Below are positions 1 through 8,432 of a stretch of 64,000 bases of DNA, in pieces (the stretch's first letter is position 1; each line of letters starts with the position of its first letter). Position numbers and translations under genes: made by a program. The stretch is from Flavobacterium psychrolimnae. Lineage in GTDB: Bacteria > Bacteroidota > Bacteroidia > Flavobacteriales > Flavobacteriaceae. The notes beneath the pieces were generated by a model that saw nothing but the letters and a program-made list of their open reading frames with translations, did not search any database and had not been told where the DNA came from. The DNA is taken from positions 186,001 to 250,000 of the forward strand of contig NZ_QNUX01000001.1 of NCBI RefSeq assembly GCF_003312425.1, read 5' to 3'.

Positions 1-2
1 CC

Positions 3-599
3 AGTTCCAGTTCTGCTGCTTTGTCTTATGAGGACCAAAGTGTTTTCTTGACATCGATAACAAATTCGGTTTCAGCAGTTGCCGTTTTTGCAGCTCCTAT
101 CAATACCGAAAATTCTAATTTTCAGCAATCTCCATTAATTGTGCCTACATTTTACAAGATGGCGATGAACAATCAAAACAACGGTGTAAATGCTTTGACA
201 ATTGGAAATAACAACCCTCATTTGACAGAAGCATCCTTAAACAAAGACGCTATTTTAACAGTAAAAGGCTCAGATGAACAATTTATTCCTATTCAACAAA
301 TTCTGAATAATAAAGTCAAAATGACTTTCAATGATTATCCGGAACAAGCAGGAAATTTTAGCATTTACAATAAAAAAGAATGGATTGAAAACATCAGTTT
401 TAATTATAACAGAACTGAAAGTGATTTGGCTTCAGCCAATGACAATATTCTTTCTGACTATAAAACAATCGAATCCATCCCATCGCTATTTGATACTTTA
501 CAAACTGACAGAACTGACAATCAAATTTGGAAATGGTTTGTTATCTTTGCACTGTTATTTCTGATTAGCGAAATGGCAATTATACGATTCGTAAAGTAA
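3..599 (+). CDS. BatA-like membrane protein, C-terminal part (5' end outside window)
   Basis: The reading frame is open to the first base of the window, so this is the tail of a longer gene; the TTG at base 21 is not a convincing start. The visible part is about 199 residues of mostly extracytoplasmic beta-rich sequence. It ends in one membrane segment (WFVIFALLFLISEMAII) and a short basic tail. Long BatA-domain proteins of flavobacteria, with an N-terminal membrane pair, a von Willebrand-like region and a C-terminal membrane segment, commonly lie just before a dihydroorotase gene. That context matches here, but the diagnostic N-terminal domain cannot be seen. The family call is therefore from context and the C-terminal architecture only. 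Confidence 0.6.
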   Translation, partial: SSSSAALSYEDQSVFLTSITNSVSAVAVFAAPINTENSNFQQSPLIVPTFYKMAMNNQNNGVNALTIGNNNPHLTEASLNKDAILTVKGSDEQFIPIQQILNNKVKMTFNDYPEQAGNFSIYNKKEWIENISFNYNRTESDLASANDNILSDYKTIESIPSLFDTLQTDRTDNQIWKWFVIFALLFLISEMAIIRFVK

Positions 600-709
600 A
601 TAACGGAGGTCAAATACTTGAAAAAATAAATGTGAAATTTGTCTGGTTGCAAAAGTTAATGCAGTAATACGAATTCCATATTCCATTAAAAAATAAATAT
701 TATCTACAT

Positions 710-1963
710 ATGAAATTAATCATCAGAGGCGCCAAAATTATCGATTCAAAAAGTCCTTTTCATAATAAGACTGCAGATATTTTAATTGTTGATGGTTTTA
801 TAAAAAAAATTGGAACATCACTTCCAAATCCAGATAAAGCAGACGAAATAAAACTTGATAATTTACACGTTTCACAAGGCTGGTTTGACAGCAGCGTTTC
901 TCTTGGAGAACCTGGTTTTGAAGACCGAGAAACCATAGCAAACGGACTTACTGTTGCTGCCAAAAGTGGTTTTACAGCAATCGCACTACAGCCCTACTCC
1001 TTCCCTATTATTGACAATCAATCTCAAGTGAATTTTGTTTTGAATAAAGCACAAGGATTTGCAACTCAACTGTATCCTATTGGCGCTTTGAGCAAAGAAA
1101 GTGCGGGAAAAGACATGGCAGAATTGTATGATATGAAAAAAGCCGGAGCAGTTGCTTTTGGCGATTATAATAAAAGTTTAGATAATGCTAATTTGTTAAA
1201 AATCGCTTTACAATACGTTCAGGATTTTGATGGATTGATTCTTGCTTTTTCCCAAGACGAAAATATAAAAGGAAACGGAGTGGCAAATGAAGGTATAGTT
1301 TCTACCCGATTGGGTTTGAAAGGAATTCCAAATCTTGCCGAAGAATTACAAATCGCAAGAAATTTATTCCTGTTAGAATATACCGGAGGAAAACTTCACA
1401 TTCCGACAATTTCTACTAAAAAATCAGTTCAGTTAATCAAAGAGGCTAAAGCCAACGGACTTCATGTAACGTGCAGTGCTGCTGTGCATCATTTGGTTTT
1501 AACCGATGAAAAACTGGAAGGTTTTGATACGCGTTATAAAGTTTCGCCGCCACTTAGAACTGAAACCGACAGAAAGGCTTTGTTGAAAGGTATAAAAGAC
1601 GGAACCATTGATATGATTACATCTGACCATAATCCGATAGATATTGAACACAAGAAAATGGAATTTGACGGTGCCAAAAATGGAACAATTGGAATGGAAA
1701 GTGCTTTTGGAGCTTTGATGACTGTATTGCCATTAGAAACCGTAATAGATAAATTGACCTCCGGAAAAACAACTTTTGGAATCGAAACAGAAACGATTAA
1801 TGAAGGTTCAAAAGCAAATATTACCTTATTTAATCCTGAACCAAAAAGCATTTTTACAAAATCATCTATTTTATCCAAATCTAAAAATTGTGCTTTTCTA
1901 GGTGCTGAAATAAAAGGAAAAGTATACGGAATTGTGAATCAAGGAAAATTAATTTTAGCATAG
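710..1963 (+). CDS. pyrC: Dihydroorotase-family protein, degenerate metal site
   Basis: This 417-residue protein has the amidohydrolase fold of type I dihydroorotases, the enzymes that close carbamoyl-aspartate to dihydroorotate in pyrimidine synthesis. Family landmarks are present: the N-terminal IIRGAKIIDS strand, the GEPGFEDRET segment and TSDHNPI (D306). The ligands that bind zinc in active enzymes are largely missing. The usual DPHVHLREPG is DSSVSLGEPG here (residues 60-69), and the later metal histidine is replaced in HIPTIST (230-236). H260-H261 and D306 remain. It may be a non-catalytic subunit-like paralogue, as with the inactive PyrC' of some aspartate transcarbamoylase complexes, or it may use another site. 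The ATG at 710 fits the family start. The next gene begins 4 bp downstream. Confidence 0.85.
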   Translation: MKLIIRGAKIIDSKSPFHNKTADILIVDGFIKKIGTSLPNPDKADEIKLDNLHVSQGWFDSSVSLGEPGFEDRETIANGLTVAAKSGFTAIALQPYSFPIIDNQSQVNFVLNKAQGFATQLYPIGALSKESAGKDMAELYDMKKAGAVAFGDYNKSLDNANLLKIALQYVQDFDGLILAFSQDENIKGNGVANEGIVSTRLGLKGIPNLAEELQIARNLFLLEYTGGKLHIPTISTKKSVQLIKEAKANGLHVTCSAAVHHLVLTDEKLEGFDTRYKVSPPLRTETDRKALLKGIKDGTIDMITSDHNPIDIEHKKMEFDGAKNGTIGMESAFGALMTVLPLETVIDKLTSGKTTFGIETETINEGSKANITLFNPEPKSIFTKSSILSKSKNCAFLGAEIKGKVYGIVNQGKLILA

Positions 1964-1967
1964 AAAA

Positions 1968-2318
<351 letters not shown>

Positions 2319-2323
2319 TTACA

Positions 2324-2971
2324 ATGAATTTATCTTTAGAATACAAAATAAGAGAACCAAAAATAAAATTAGACAAGAATCCTCTAATCCTTTTATTGCA
2401 TGGATACGGAAGCAATGAAGAAGATTTATTTTCATTTGCTACTGAACTTCCGGAAGAATATTACATTATTTCAGCGCGTGCGCCTTATGATATGCAATAC
2501 GGTGCTTTTGCTTGGTACGCCATTAACTTTGATGCGGACGAAAACAAATTTTCTGACCACGAACAAGCTAAAGTTTCTAGGGATTTAATAGCTGGATTTA
2601 TTGATGAGTTAATTGCCAATTATCCAATTGATGAGAAACAAATTGCTTTAGTTGGCTTCAGCCAAGGCGCTATTTTGAGTTACGCAGTTGCACTTTCTTA
2701 TCCTGAAAAAGTTCAGAAAGTAGTAGCTATGAGCGGGTATTTAAATTTAGAAATTGTATCTGAGGATTACCTAAAAAACAACTTTACTAACCTGAAAATA
2801 TTTGCTTCACACGGAACGGTAGATCAGGTAATTCCAGTAGAATGGGCAAGAAAAACGCCTGCAATAGTAGAAAATTTAGGAATAAATTTAACCTATAAAG
2901 AATATCCAATTGGTCATGGAGTTGCTCCACAGAACTTTTATGACTTCAAAAACTGGCTTCAGGAAAAATAA
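2324..2971 (+). CDS. Alpha/beta-hydrolase, phospholipase/carboxylesterase family
   Basis: This cytoplasmic serine hydrolase of 215 residues belongs to the short carboxylesterase family related to acyl-protein thioesterases. The oxyanion region LLLHGYGSNEED is near residue 22. The nucleophile elbow is GFSQG, the acid is in HGTVDQVIP and the base is in GHGVAP, so the whole triad is present. The frame is open upstream to 2201, but the ATG at 2324 is preferred: it gives the usual family length and avoids overlapping the preceding gene. It has no signal peptide. It is probably co-transcribed with pyrC and the DUF4870-like gene. The natural substrate cannot be told from sequence. Confidence 0.85.
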   Translation: MNLSLEYKIREPKIKLDKNPLILLLHGYGSNEEDLFSFATELPEEYYIISARAPYDMQYGAFAWYAINFDADENKFSDHEQAKVSRDLIAGFIDELIANYPIDEKQIALVGFSQGAILSYAVALSYPEKVQKVVAMSGYLNLEIVSEDYLKNNFTNLKIFASHGTVDQVIPVEWARKTPAIVENLGINLTYKEYPIGHGVAPQNFYDFKNWLQEK

Positions 2972-2990
2972 ATTTCAGTAATCAGTCGCA

Positions 2991-3016
2991 GTTTTCAGGG
3001 TATACTATCTGAAAAC
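2991..3016. terminator. Probable bidirectional terminator hairpin
   Basis: GTTTTCAG and CTGAAAAC form an 8-bp stem around a 10-nt loop, between the convergent esterase gene and the gene at 3030. No long T-tract follows, so this is a moderate call. Confidence 0.4.
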
Positions 3017-3029
3017 TTCGACCAATTAT

Positions 3030-3530
3030 TTATTTCTGATACAACAGCGATTGATTCACTTCAAAAGAAATGCTTTCATCAGGATTGACAAAGTATTTTA
3101 ACAAAACTTCGCCCCAAATTTCACCATCACTATAATCCGCAATAATCCATCTGTGGTTTAATATTCTTACTTTGTTAATAATAAATTTATTAGTCCCAAT
3201 TTGGTCTTGACCGGTATAAGGATTTCCTTTTGGGTTGGCGTTAAAATCCAATAATTTTTCAGTGACAACCGGAATTAATTTTTCGAATTGAATCATTTTA
3301 TCTCCATTTCCTGGATCAAAATAATTCTGCGCATTTTCATTCTTTTCTAAAGAAAAATAGTTGGCATCCACTAACTGATTCGAAACTAAGCTTAAACTGT
3401 CTCTTAATTTTTTTGTGGTTTTATCGTATCTATTTTGTTCAAATGTAACCTGTTTGCTTAAAAACATGTAGGTAAAAACAGTTGAAAGCACAGCCAAAAT
3501 AGTTAGATAAAGGAATAATGATTTTTTCAT
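3030..3530 (-). CDS. Conserved hypothetical, membrane-anchored extracytoplasmic protein
   Basis: This 166-residue protein has one N-terminal hydrophobic anchor (LFLYLTILAVLSTVFTYMFL). A charged, probably helical linker follows (residues 30-60), then a small beta-rich C-terminal domain (SDGEIWGEVLLKYF). I recognise no catalytic motif. It lies 11 bp downstream of the MBL-fold hydrolase gene on the same strand, so the two are probably co-transcribed. Its role is unknown; the topology suggests a periplasmic or surface domain tethered to the inner membrane. Confidence 0.7.
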   Translation of the reverse strand: MKKSLFLYLTILAVLSTVFTYMFLSKQVTFEQNRYDKTTKKLRDSLSLVSNQLVDANYFSLEKNENAQNYFDPGNGDKMIQFEKLIPVVTEKLLDFNANPKGNPYTGQDQIGTNKFIINKVRILNHRWIIADYSDGEIWGEVLLKYFVNPDESISFEVNQSLLYQK

Positions 3531-3541
3531 TTTAAATAAAA

Positions 3542-4306
3542 TTAAATTGTAATTTCTAAATTATCGTAGGCCAGAAAGACGTTATCCGGAAGATTTTTTT
3601 GAACTTCTTCATGGTATCCCATAATGTGACTAATGTGAGTGAGATACGCTTTTTTGGGTTGCACCAAAGTTATAAAATCCAACGCTTCTTTCAAATTGAA
3701 ATGCGTATCATGAGGTTCTTCCCGCAAAGCATTTATAACCAATACTTTTAGATTTTTCAGTTTTGCAATTTCACTGTTTTCTATAGTTTTCACATCTGTT
3801 AAATAGGCAAAATCATCTATTCGATACCCAAAAACCTGAAGATTTCCATGCATCACATTTATAGGAACAGCTGTTTTATTTCCAATTGAAAAGGATTGAT
3901 TATTGACCACTTCGATAGTTTGCACAGATGGCGCACCGGGATATTTATTTACTGTTTCAAAAACGTAATCAAAACGTTTTCTCAAATTATGAATCACTCT
4001 CTGGTGTGCATAAATTGGGATTTCTCCTTGTTTAAAATTAAAAGGACGAATATCATCAATTCCTGCCGTGTGATCTGAGTGTTCGTGGGTAAAAAGAATT
4101 CCGTCTACTTTCTGACAATTTGAGGAGAGCATTTGTTGTCTGAAATCAGGTCCGCAATCGATAACAAAAGAGTAATTTTCCCAAGAAATCCATACCGAAA
4201 CTCGCAGTCTTTTATCTTTAAAATCAGTGCTTTTACAAACGGGATGATTGCTCCCGATAACAGGAATCCCTTGTGACGTACCAGTTCCTAAAAAATATAC
4301 CTTCAA
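3542..4306 (-). CDS. MBL-fold metal-dependent hydrolase (PhnP-like)
   Basis: This metallo-beta-lactamase-fold hydrolase of 254 residues opens with the strand-loop FLGTGTSQGIPVIG, as in PhnP-like cyclic phosphodiesterases. The metal motif is THEHSDHTAG, with further ligands in DCGPDFR, in THFNLKEALDF and at the late THISH. A cysteine-containing HPVCKS segment lies near residue 25, where PhnP proteins carry an extra metal site. The genus-level role is not established; phosphodiesterase activity on a small cyclic phosphate is the best guess. There is no signal peptide. It is transcribed away from the gene at 4401, with 94 bp between the two starts. Confidence 0.85.
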   Translation of the reverse strand: MKVYFLGTGTSQGIPVIGSNHPVCKSTDFKDKRLRVSVWISWENYSFVIDCGPDFRQQMLSSNCQKVDGILFTHEHSDHTAGIDDIRPFNFKQGEIPIYAHQRVIHNLRKRFDYVFETVNKYPGAPSVQTIEVVNNQSFSIGNKTAVPINVMHGNLQVFGYRIDDFAYLTDVKTIENSEIAKLKNLKVLVINALREEPHDTHFNLKEALDFITLVQPKKAYLTHISHIMGYHEEVQKNLPDNVFLAYDNLEITI

Positions 4307-4366
4307 CTTTCTTTATTTTATTTGCAAAAATAGGGTTAATTCTCTTTCATTAGAAACCTATTTCAT

Positions 4367-4374
4367 TAACTTTG
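4367..4374 (+). promoter_or_regulatory. -7 box TAACTTTG for the gene at 4401
   Basis: It matches the Bacteroidota -7 consensus TAnnTTTG exactly, 26 bp before the ATG. No clear -33 TTTG is visible at the usual distance. Confidence 0.55.
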
Positions 4375-4400
4375 CGAAATATTAGCCATATTAAAAGAAA

Positions 4401-5861
4401 ATGGATACAGAAATAAAATTAAAAGGTGATAAAATCATCCAACAAATCCCTTCAATTAAAGATAAAGCACTTCGTATCAATTTGAACGAAAATATTTATG
4501 GAACTTTTGCTGAAATTGGAGCTGGACAGGAAACTGTAAGACATTTTTTTAGATCTGGTGGTTCTTCCGGAACAATCGCAAAAGCAATGTCAGCCTATGA
4601 CAAAGATTTTAGTGATGCCGTTTATGGTATTGAAGAAGACGGTCGCTATGTCACTGAAAGCCGACTTAAAAAAATGCTTTCTCATGAAGTAAACCTAATA
4701 GAAAAAAGACTAAGTAGAGAAAAACATCCTAACAAAATGTTTTTTAGTTATGCCAATACCGTTGCCACTATTGATTTTGCCAAACAATTTAAAGGACACG
4801 GCTGGGTTGGAATAAGTTACCAAATTGAACCAGACGAAGATTACAACGAAATCATTCTTCACATTCGTTTTAAAGAAACTGATGTTCGTTTGCAACAGGA
4901 AACTCTTGGAATCCTTGGTGTAAACTTAATTTATGGGGCTTACTACAAATACAATGATCCAAAACGTCTTTTGCGTTATTTATACGATCATTTAGACAAA
5001 GATCAATTAGAAATTGACACGATAAATTTCTCAGGTCCCCGTTTCGCTGATGTAGACAATCGTTTAATGAGTTTACAATTAGTCAAAAACGGAATGACTG
5101 ATGCGGTAATGTTTAATCCTGATGGAAAAAACATACTTCCTGCAGCTATTTTATACAAAAAAAACATACTTGCTTTTAGAGGAAGTTTTCGTCCGGTTAC
5201 AAAAGTTAATATGGACATGTATGAGAAATCATTGAAAATGTTCTTAAACGAGAATAAAGTAAATGCTGAAAATACACTGGTAGTTTTTGAAATCACACTT
5301 TCAAATCTTCGTTCCGATGGTGAGATTGATGAAAGAGATTTCATGGATCGAGCTGAATTATTGTGTTCTCTTGGACAAACCGTAATGATTTCAAACTTTC
5401 AGGAATACTATAAAGTGGTGGAGTATTTTGCGAATTATACCAAAGCCAGAATGGGATTAGCCATGGGCGTAAATAATTTAATAGATATTTTTGACGAGAA
5501 ATATTACCGACATTTAAGTGGTGGAATTCTGGAAGCTTTTGGAAAATTATTCTACCGCGATATGAAAGTATTCTTGTATCCAATGATTGGTGAAAATGGA
5601 GAAATTATTACATCCGAGAATTTGAAAGTACATCCAAGAATGAAAGAACTTTATAAATTCTTTAAATTCAATGGTAAAGTAGTTGATATTGACGATTATG
5701 ACCCTTCAATTCTAGAAGTTTTCTCCCGTGAAGTTTTGAATATGATTAATCATGGAAAACCAGGTTGGGAACAAATGCTTCCTTCCGGTATTGCAGAAAT
5801 AATTAAAGAACACAGACTTTTTGGATTTGATCCAAATAAAGTTTTGAACGAAAGCAACTAG
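4401..5861 (+). CDS. Conserved cytosolic protein of unknown function (486 aa)
   Basis: This large soluble protein has no signal peptide and no membrane segment. Conserved-looking blocks are YGTFAEIGAGQETVRHFFRS near residue 36, the SYANTVATIDF segment near 117, GWVGISYQIEP near 130, and FEITLSNLRSDGEIDERDF in the second half. Homologues in Bacteroidota and other phyla often carry inherited names such as TonB-dependent receptor or nicotinate-nucleotide adenylyltransferase. Neither fits: there is no barrel or plug, and I see no HxGH nucleotidyltransferase signature. The ATG at 4401 follows a good -7 box. A terminator closes the gene, so it is monocistronic. I do not assign a function. Confidence 0.8.
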   Translation: MDTEIKLKGDKIIQQIPSIKDKALRINLNENIYGTFAEIGAGQETVRHFFRSGGSSGTIAKAMSAYDKDFSDAVYGIEEDGRYVTESRLKKMLSHEVNLIEKRLSREKHPNKMFFSYANTVATIDFAKQFKGHGWVGISYQIEPDEDYNEIILHIRFKETDVRLQQETLGILGVNLIYGAYYKYNDPKRLLRYLYDHLDKDQLEIDTINFSGPRFADVDNRLMSLQLVKNGMTDAVMFNPDGKNILPAAILYKKNILAFRGSFRPVTKVNMDMYEKSLKMFLNENKVNAENTLVVFEITLSNLRSDGEIDERDFMDRAELLCSLGQTVMISNFQEYYKVVEYFANYTKARMGLAMGVNNLIDIFDEKYYRHLSGGILEAFGKLFYRDMKVFLYPMIGENGEIITSENLKVHPRMKELYKFFKFNGKVVDIDDYDPSILEVFSREVLNMINHGKPGWEQMLPSGIAEIIKEHRLFGFDPNKVLNESN

Positions 5862-5875
5862 TACATTAAAATCAT

Positions 5876-5925
5876 AAAAAAGTCCAGAATTGCGGTAAAT
5901 TATAACCTCAACTCTGGACTTTTCT
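5876..5925. terminator. Terminator after the gene at 4401
   Basis: The arms AAAAGTCCAGAATTG and CAACTCTGGACTTTT pair with a single mismatch around a loop of about 16 nt. T or A runs lie on both sides, so it can serve both converging genes. Confidence 0.75.
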
Positions 5926-6008
5926 TTGCATTTCAAAATCTAAATTCAGTTTTAGAAACTTAATTAAATTACACTAGCAACTAACTCCTAAAAACGCAAC
6001 ACTAATAC

Positions 6009-6461
6009 TTATTTAAGTATTTGAGCTGCATGCGCCTTCGTTTTTACATCAGAAATTACTTCTTCGATGATTCCTTTTTCATCAATTACAAAAGTGGTTC
6101 TGTGGATTCCGTCATATTCTTTACCCATGAATTTTTTAGGTCCCCAAACTCCAAAAGCCTGAATTACAGATTTATCTTCATCAGCAAGTAATGGAAAAGG
6201 AAATTCATACTTGTCTTTGAATTTCGCTTGAGCTTTCGCTGAATCAGCACTTACACCTAACAACGCGTAATTATTAGCTTGAAATCTCTCAAAATTGTCT
6301 CTTAAATCACAAGCTTCAGCAGTACATCCCGGCGTATTTGCTTTTGGATAAAAGAAAACTACTAATTTTTTCCCTGAATAATCCGCTAATTGATGTGATT
6401 TTCCATCTTGATCTACGCCTGAAAAATTAGGTGCTTTATCTCCTTTTTTTAATGTTGTCAT
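6009..6461 (-). CDS. bcp: Thiol peroxidase of the Bcp/PrxQ family
   Basis: This 150-residue cytoplasmic peroxiredoxin reduces hydroperoxides with electrons from thioredoxin. The motif NTPGCTAEACDLRD contains the peroxidatic C46 and the resolving C51, five residues apart as in the PrxQ class. The Thr of the active site (T43), YDGIHRTTFVID and the catalytic-region Arg are also conserved. Length and start are standard for the family. Its transcription converges on the gene at 4401. Divergently placed, 88 bp away, is endonuclease III. That pairs an oxidant-detoxifying enzyme with an oxidative-damage repair enzyme, but shared regulation is not shown by the sequence. Confidence 0.95.
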   Translation of the reverse strand: MTTLKKGDKAPNFSGVDQDGKSHQLADYSGKKLVVFFYPKANTPGCTAEACDLRDNFERFQANNYALLGVSADSAKAQAKFKDKYEFPFPLLADEDKSVIQAFGVWGPKKFMGKEYDGIHRTTFVIDEKGIIEEVISDVKTKAHAAQILK

Positions 6462-6549
6462 TATTTGTATTTTTTACTTATTTGAATTGAATTTGAATAT
6501 TGCTATTGCAGTTGAAATTGTTTTTCTTTACAATCAAATTTAATGAATA

Positions 6550-7200
6550 ATGAATAAACAAGAACGTGTAACTTTTGTTATAAATACGTTAAAAAAATTA
6601 TATCCTACGATTCCAATTCCGCTGGATCATAAAGATCCATATACATTATTAATAGCTGTTCTGTTATCAGCACAATGTACAGATGTGCGAGTAAATCAGA
6701 TTACGCCATTGCTTTTTGCAAAAGCGGATAATCCATACGATATGATCAAAATGTCTGTGGAGGAAATAAAGGAAATTATTCGCCCGTGTGGCTTATCGCC
6801 AATGAAATCTAAAGGAATTCATGGTTTATCACATATTTTAATTGACAAACACGGCGGAAAAGTACCTGAAAGTTTCGAATTTCTGGAAGAATTACCCGCC
6901 GTAGGACATAAAACAGCCAGTGTCGTGATGTCACAAGCATTTGGTGTTCCTGCGTTTCCTGTGGATACGCACATTCACCGCTTGATGTACCGCTGGAATT
7001 TAACCAATGGAAAAAACGTAGTCCAAACGGAGAAAGATGCCAAACGTCTTTTTCCTGAGGAAATCTGGAATGACTTGCATCTTCAGATTATTTGGTACGG
7101 AAGAGAATATTCTCCGGCTCGTGGTTGGAATTTAGAAAAAGATATAATTACGAAAACGATTGGCCGAAAAACAGTACTTGACGCTTATTATAAAAAATAA
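6550..7200 (+). CDS. nth: Endonuclease III, lacking the iron-sulfur cluster loop
   Basis: This bifunctional DNA glycosylase/AP lyase removes oxidised pyrimidines in base-excision repair. The helix-hairpin-helix ends in LPAVGHKTA with the lyase K121, and the catalytic aspartate is D139 in VDTHIHR; these match K120 and D138 of E. coli Nth. The C-terminal [4Fe-4S] loop is not conserved. Where E. coli has HGRYTC and three more cysteines, this protein reads YGREYSPARGW (183-193), and no cysteine occurs after residue 90. The length (216) is normal, so the region is replaced rather than truncated. A terminator follows the gene directly. Enzyme identity is firm; the effect of losing the cluster is unknown. 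Confidence 0.93.
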   Translation: MNKQERVTFVINTLKKLYPTIPIPLDHKDPYTLLIAVLLSAQCTDVRVNQITPLLFAKADNPYDMIKMSVEEIKEIIRPCGLSPMKSKGIHGLSHILIDKHGGKVPESFEFLEELPAVGHKTASVVMSQAFGVPAFPVDTHIHRLMYRWNLTNGKNVVQTEKDAKRLFPEEIWNDLHLQIIWYGREYSPARGWNLEKDIITKTIGRKTVLDAYYKK

Positions 7201-7214
7201 ATTAACTAAATACA

Positions 7215-7252
7215 AAAAACCGCTGATTCCCATTAAGAATAAGCGGTTTTTA
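7215..7252 (+). terminator. Rho-independent terminator after nth
   Basis: A 10-bp perfect stem (AAAAACCGCT and AGCGGTTTTT) encloses a 17-nt loop and continues into T-rich sequence. Confidence 0.85.
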
Positions 7253-7308
7253 TTTTAGTCAATACTTATTAGAATATTTAAACTGACTTTTCATCAATTA
7301 ATACAATT

Positions 7309-7452
7309 CTAATTCGATATAATTTCGAAACTTTTATTATCTACTTTTATTATGGTTAACGCTTTGGAATAGCCTAATAAAAAAGAAATTGTTTCTTTAC
7401 TTGGTTTCATCGTTTGGTAAACTAATGATTTTTTTGAGTAAGTTTTTGCCAT
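7309..7452 (-). CDS. 47-residue small protein downstream of an ECF sigma factor
   Basis: This short reading frame begins with ATG at 7452 and ends at TAG 7309-7311, 52 bp after the sigma factor gene on the same strand. The product starts MAKTYSKKSLVYQTMKPSKE and ends in VDNKSFEIISN. It has a basic first half, then a short aliphatic middle (ISFLLGY, LTIIKV). There is no signal peptide or convincing membrane span. The codons are unambiguous, and the composition looks coding rather than random AT-rich DNA. I do not recognise a family with certainty. Its position suggests co-transcription with the sigma factor. Confidence 0.6.
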   Translation of the reverse strand: MAKTYSKKSLVYQTMKPSKETISFLLGYSKALTIIKVDNKSFEIISN

Positions 7453-7504
7453 ATAGTAATACATATTTGTTTTCTATTACAACGCAGCAAATTTCAAGAT
7501 ATTG

Positions 7505-8089
7505 TTAATTGGTTAAAACAATTTGGTGTTTATCAATTACTTTTCTCAAATTCATCAAAGCATAACGCATTCTTCCTAAGGCGGTATTGATGCTCACTCC
7601 GGTAGATTCCGAAATTTCCTTGAAACTCATGTCTTGATACATTCGCATCACCAAAACTTCTTTTTGATCCGCTGGAAGTTCTTCAATTAATTTCTTCAAA
7701 TCCATTTCTACTTGTTCCGATATTATTTTATTTTCTATCGTCAAAGAATCATCAGACATAATTGAGAAAATAGAAAATTCCTCTGTTTCTCTGAACATGG
7801 GCATTTTTTTCGTTTTACGGTAATGATCAACCACCAGATTATGGGAAATACGCATGACCCATGGCAAGAATTTACCTTCTTCATTATAGGAGTTTGATTT
7901 CAAAGTTTTAATCACTTTGATAAAGGTATCTTGAAAAATATCGTTGGTAATATCTCTGTCGGGGATTTTAGAATAAATAAATCCATAGATTTTTGATTCA
8001 TGCCTTTTTATTAGTTTAGCTAAGGCATCCTCATTACCTGCGACATATTCCTTAACTAATGACGCGTCTGGGAGTTGTATATTAACCAT
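7505..8089 (-). CDS. RNA polymerase sigma-70 factor, ECF type
   Basis: This 194-residue sigma factor has only regions 2 and 4. Region 2 includes NDIFQDTFIKVIK and the promoter-melting segment KFLPWVMRISHNLVVDHYRK. Region 4 has LPADQKEVLVMRMYQDMSF and the helix-turn-helix ISESTGVSINTALGRMRY. Between them is a negatively charged linker (residues 105-130). No anti-sigma factor gene is adjacent. A 47-residue protein gene follows instead, so it may not be a classical membrane-controlled ECF factor. The 340-bp region upstream holds no gene. Confidence 0.93.
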   Translation of the reverse strand: MVNIQLPDASLVKEYVAGNEDALAKLIKRHESKIYGFIYSKIPDRDITNDIFQDTFIKVIKTLKSNSYNEEGKFLPWVMRISHNLVVDHYRKTKKMPMFRETEEFSIFSIMSDDSLTIENKIISEQVEMDLKKLIEELPADQKEVLVMRMYQDMSFKEISESTGVSINTALGRMRYALMNLRKVIDKHQIVLTN

Positions 8090-8357
8090 AATAATACTTT
8101 TTAGTTTTAATTAAAATTGGAGAGTTTTCTCTAAAAAGTAGTTTTCTATTATAGGCTAAATTGGATTAGGTTCGTTAAGTTTTCAAATTTAACTAAATAT
8201 TATTTTAACATGCAAGTAAAATTAATGAAAATTAACATATCATGAATAAAATTTGTTAAAATTTTTCTTCTTTTTTTCACATTTACTATACAAATAGCAT
8301 GCCGTTGAATAAAAAGAATAGTTTATGTCAAGGAATTCTTAAAAATAAAAAAAAACC
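8090..8357. other. Intergenic region upstream of the sigma factor, no gene seen
   Basis: AT-rich DNA without a convincing reading frame on either strand. It must contain the sigma factor promoter, but no clean TAnnTTTG box stands out on the minus strand. Confidence 0.5.
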
Positions 8358-8402
8358 AAAATAAAGTCTGATTGTTAATGCATTAGAATCAAACTTTATT
8401 TT
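8358..8402 (-). terminator. Terminator of the glucanase operon
   Basis: The arms AAAATAAAGTCTGATT and AATCAAACTTTATTTT form a nearly perfect 16-bp stem around a 13-nt loop, just past the stop of the last GH16 gene. A-runs on the plus strand give a U-tract on the minus strand. Confidence 0.75.
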
Positions 8403-8432
8403 AGTTTTAACTATATTACTGATTATGTACGA

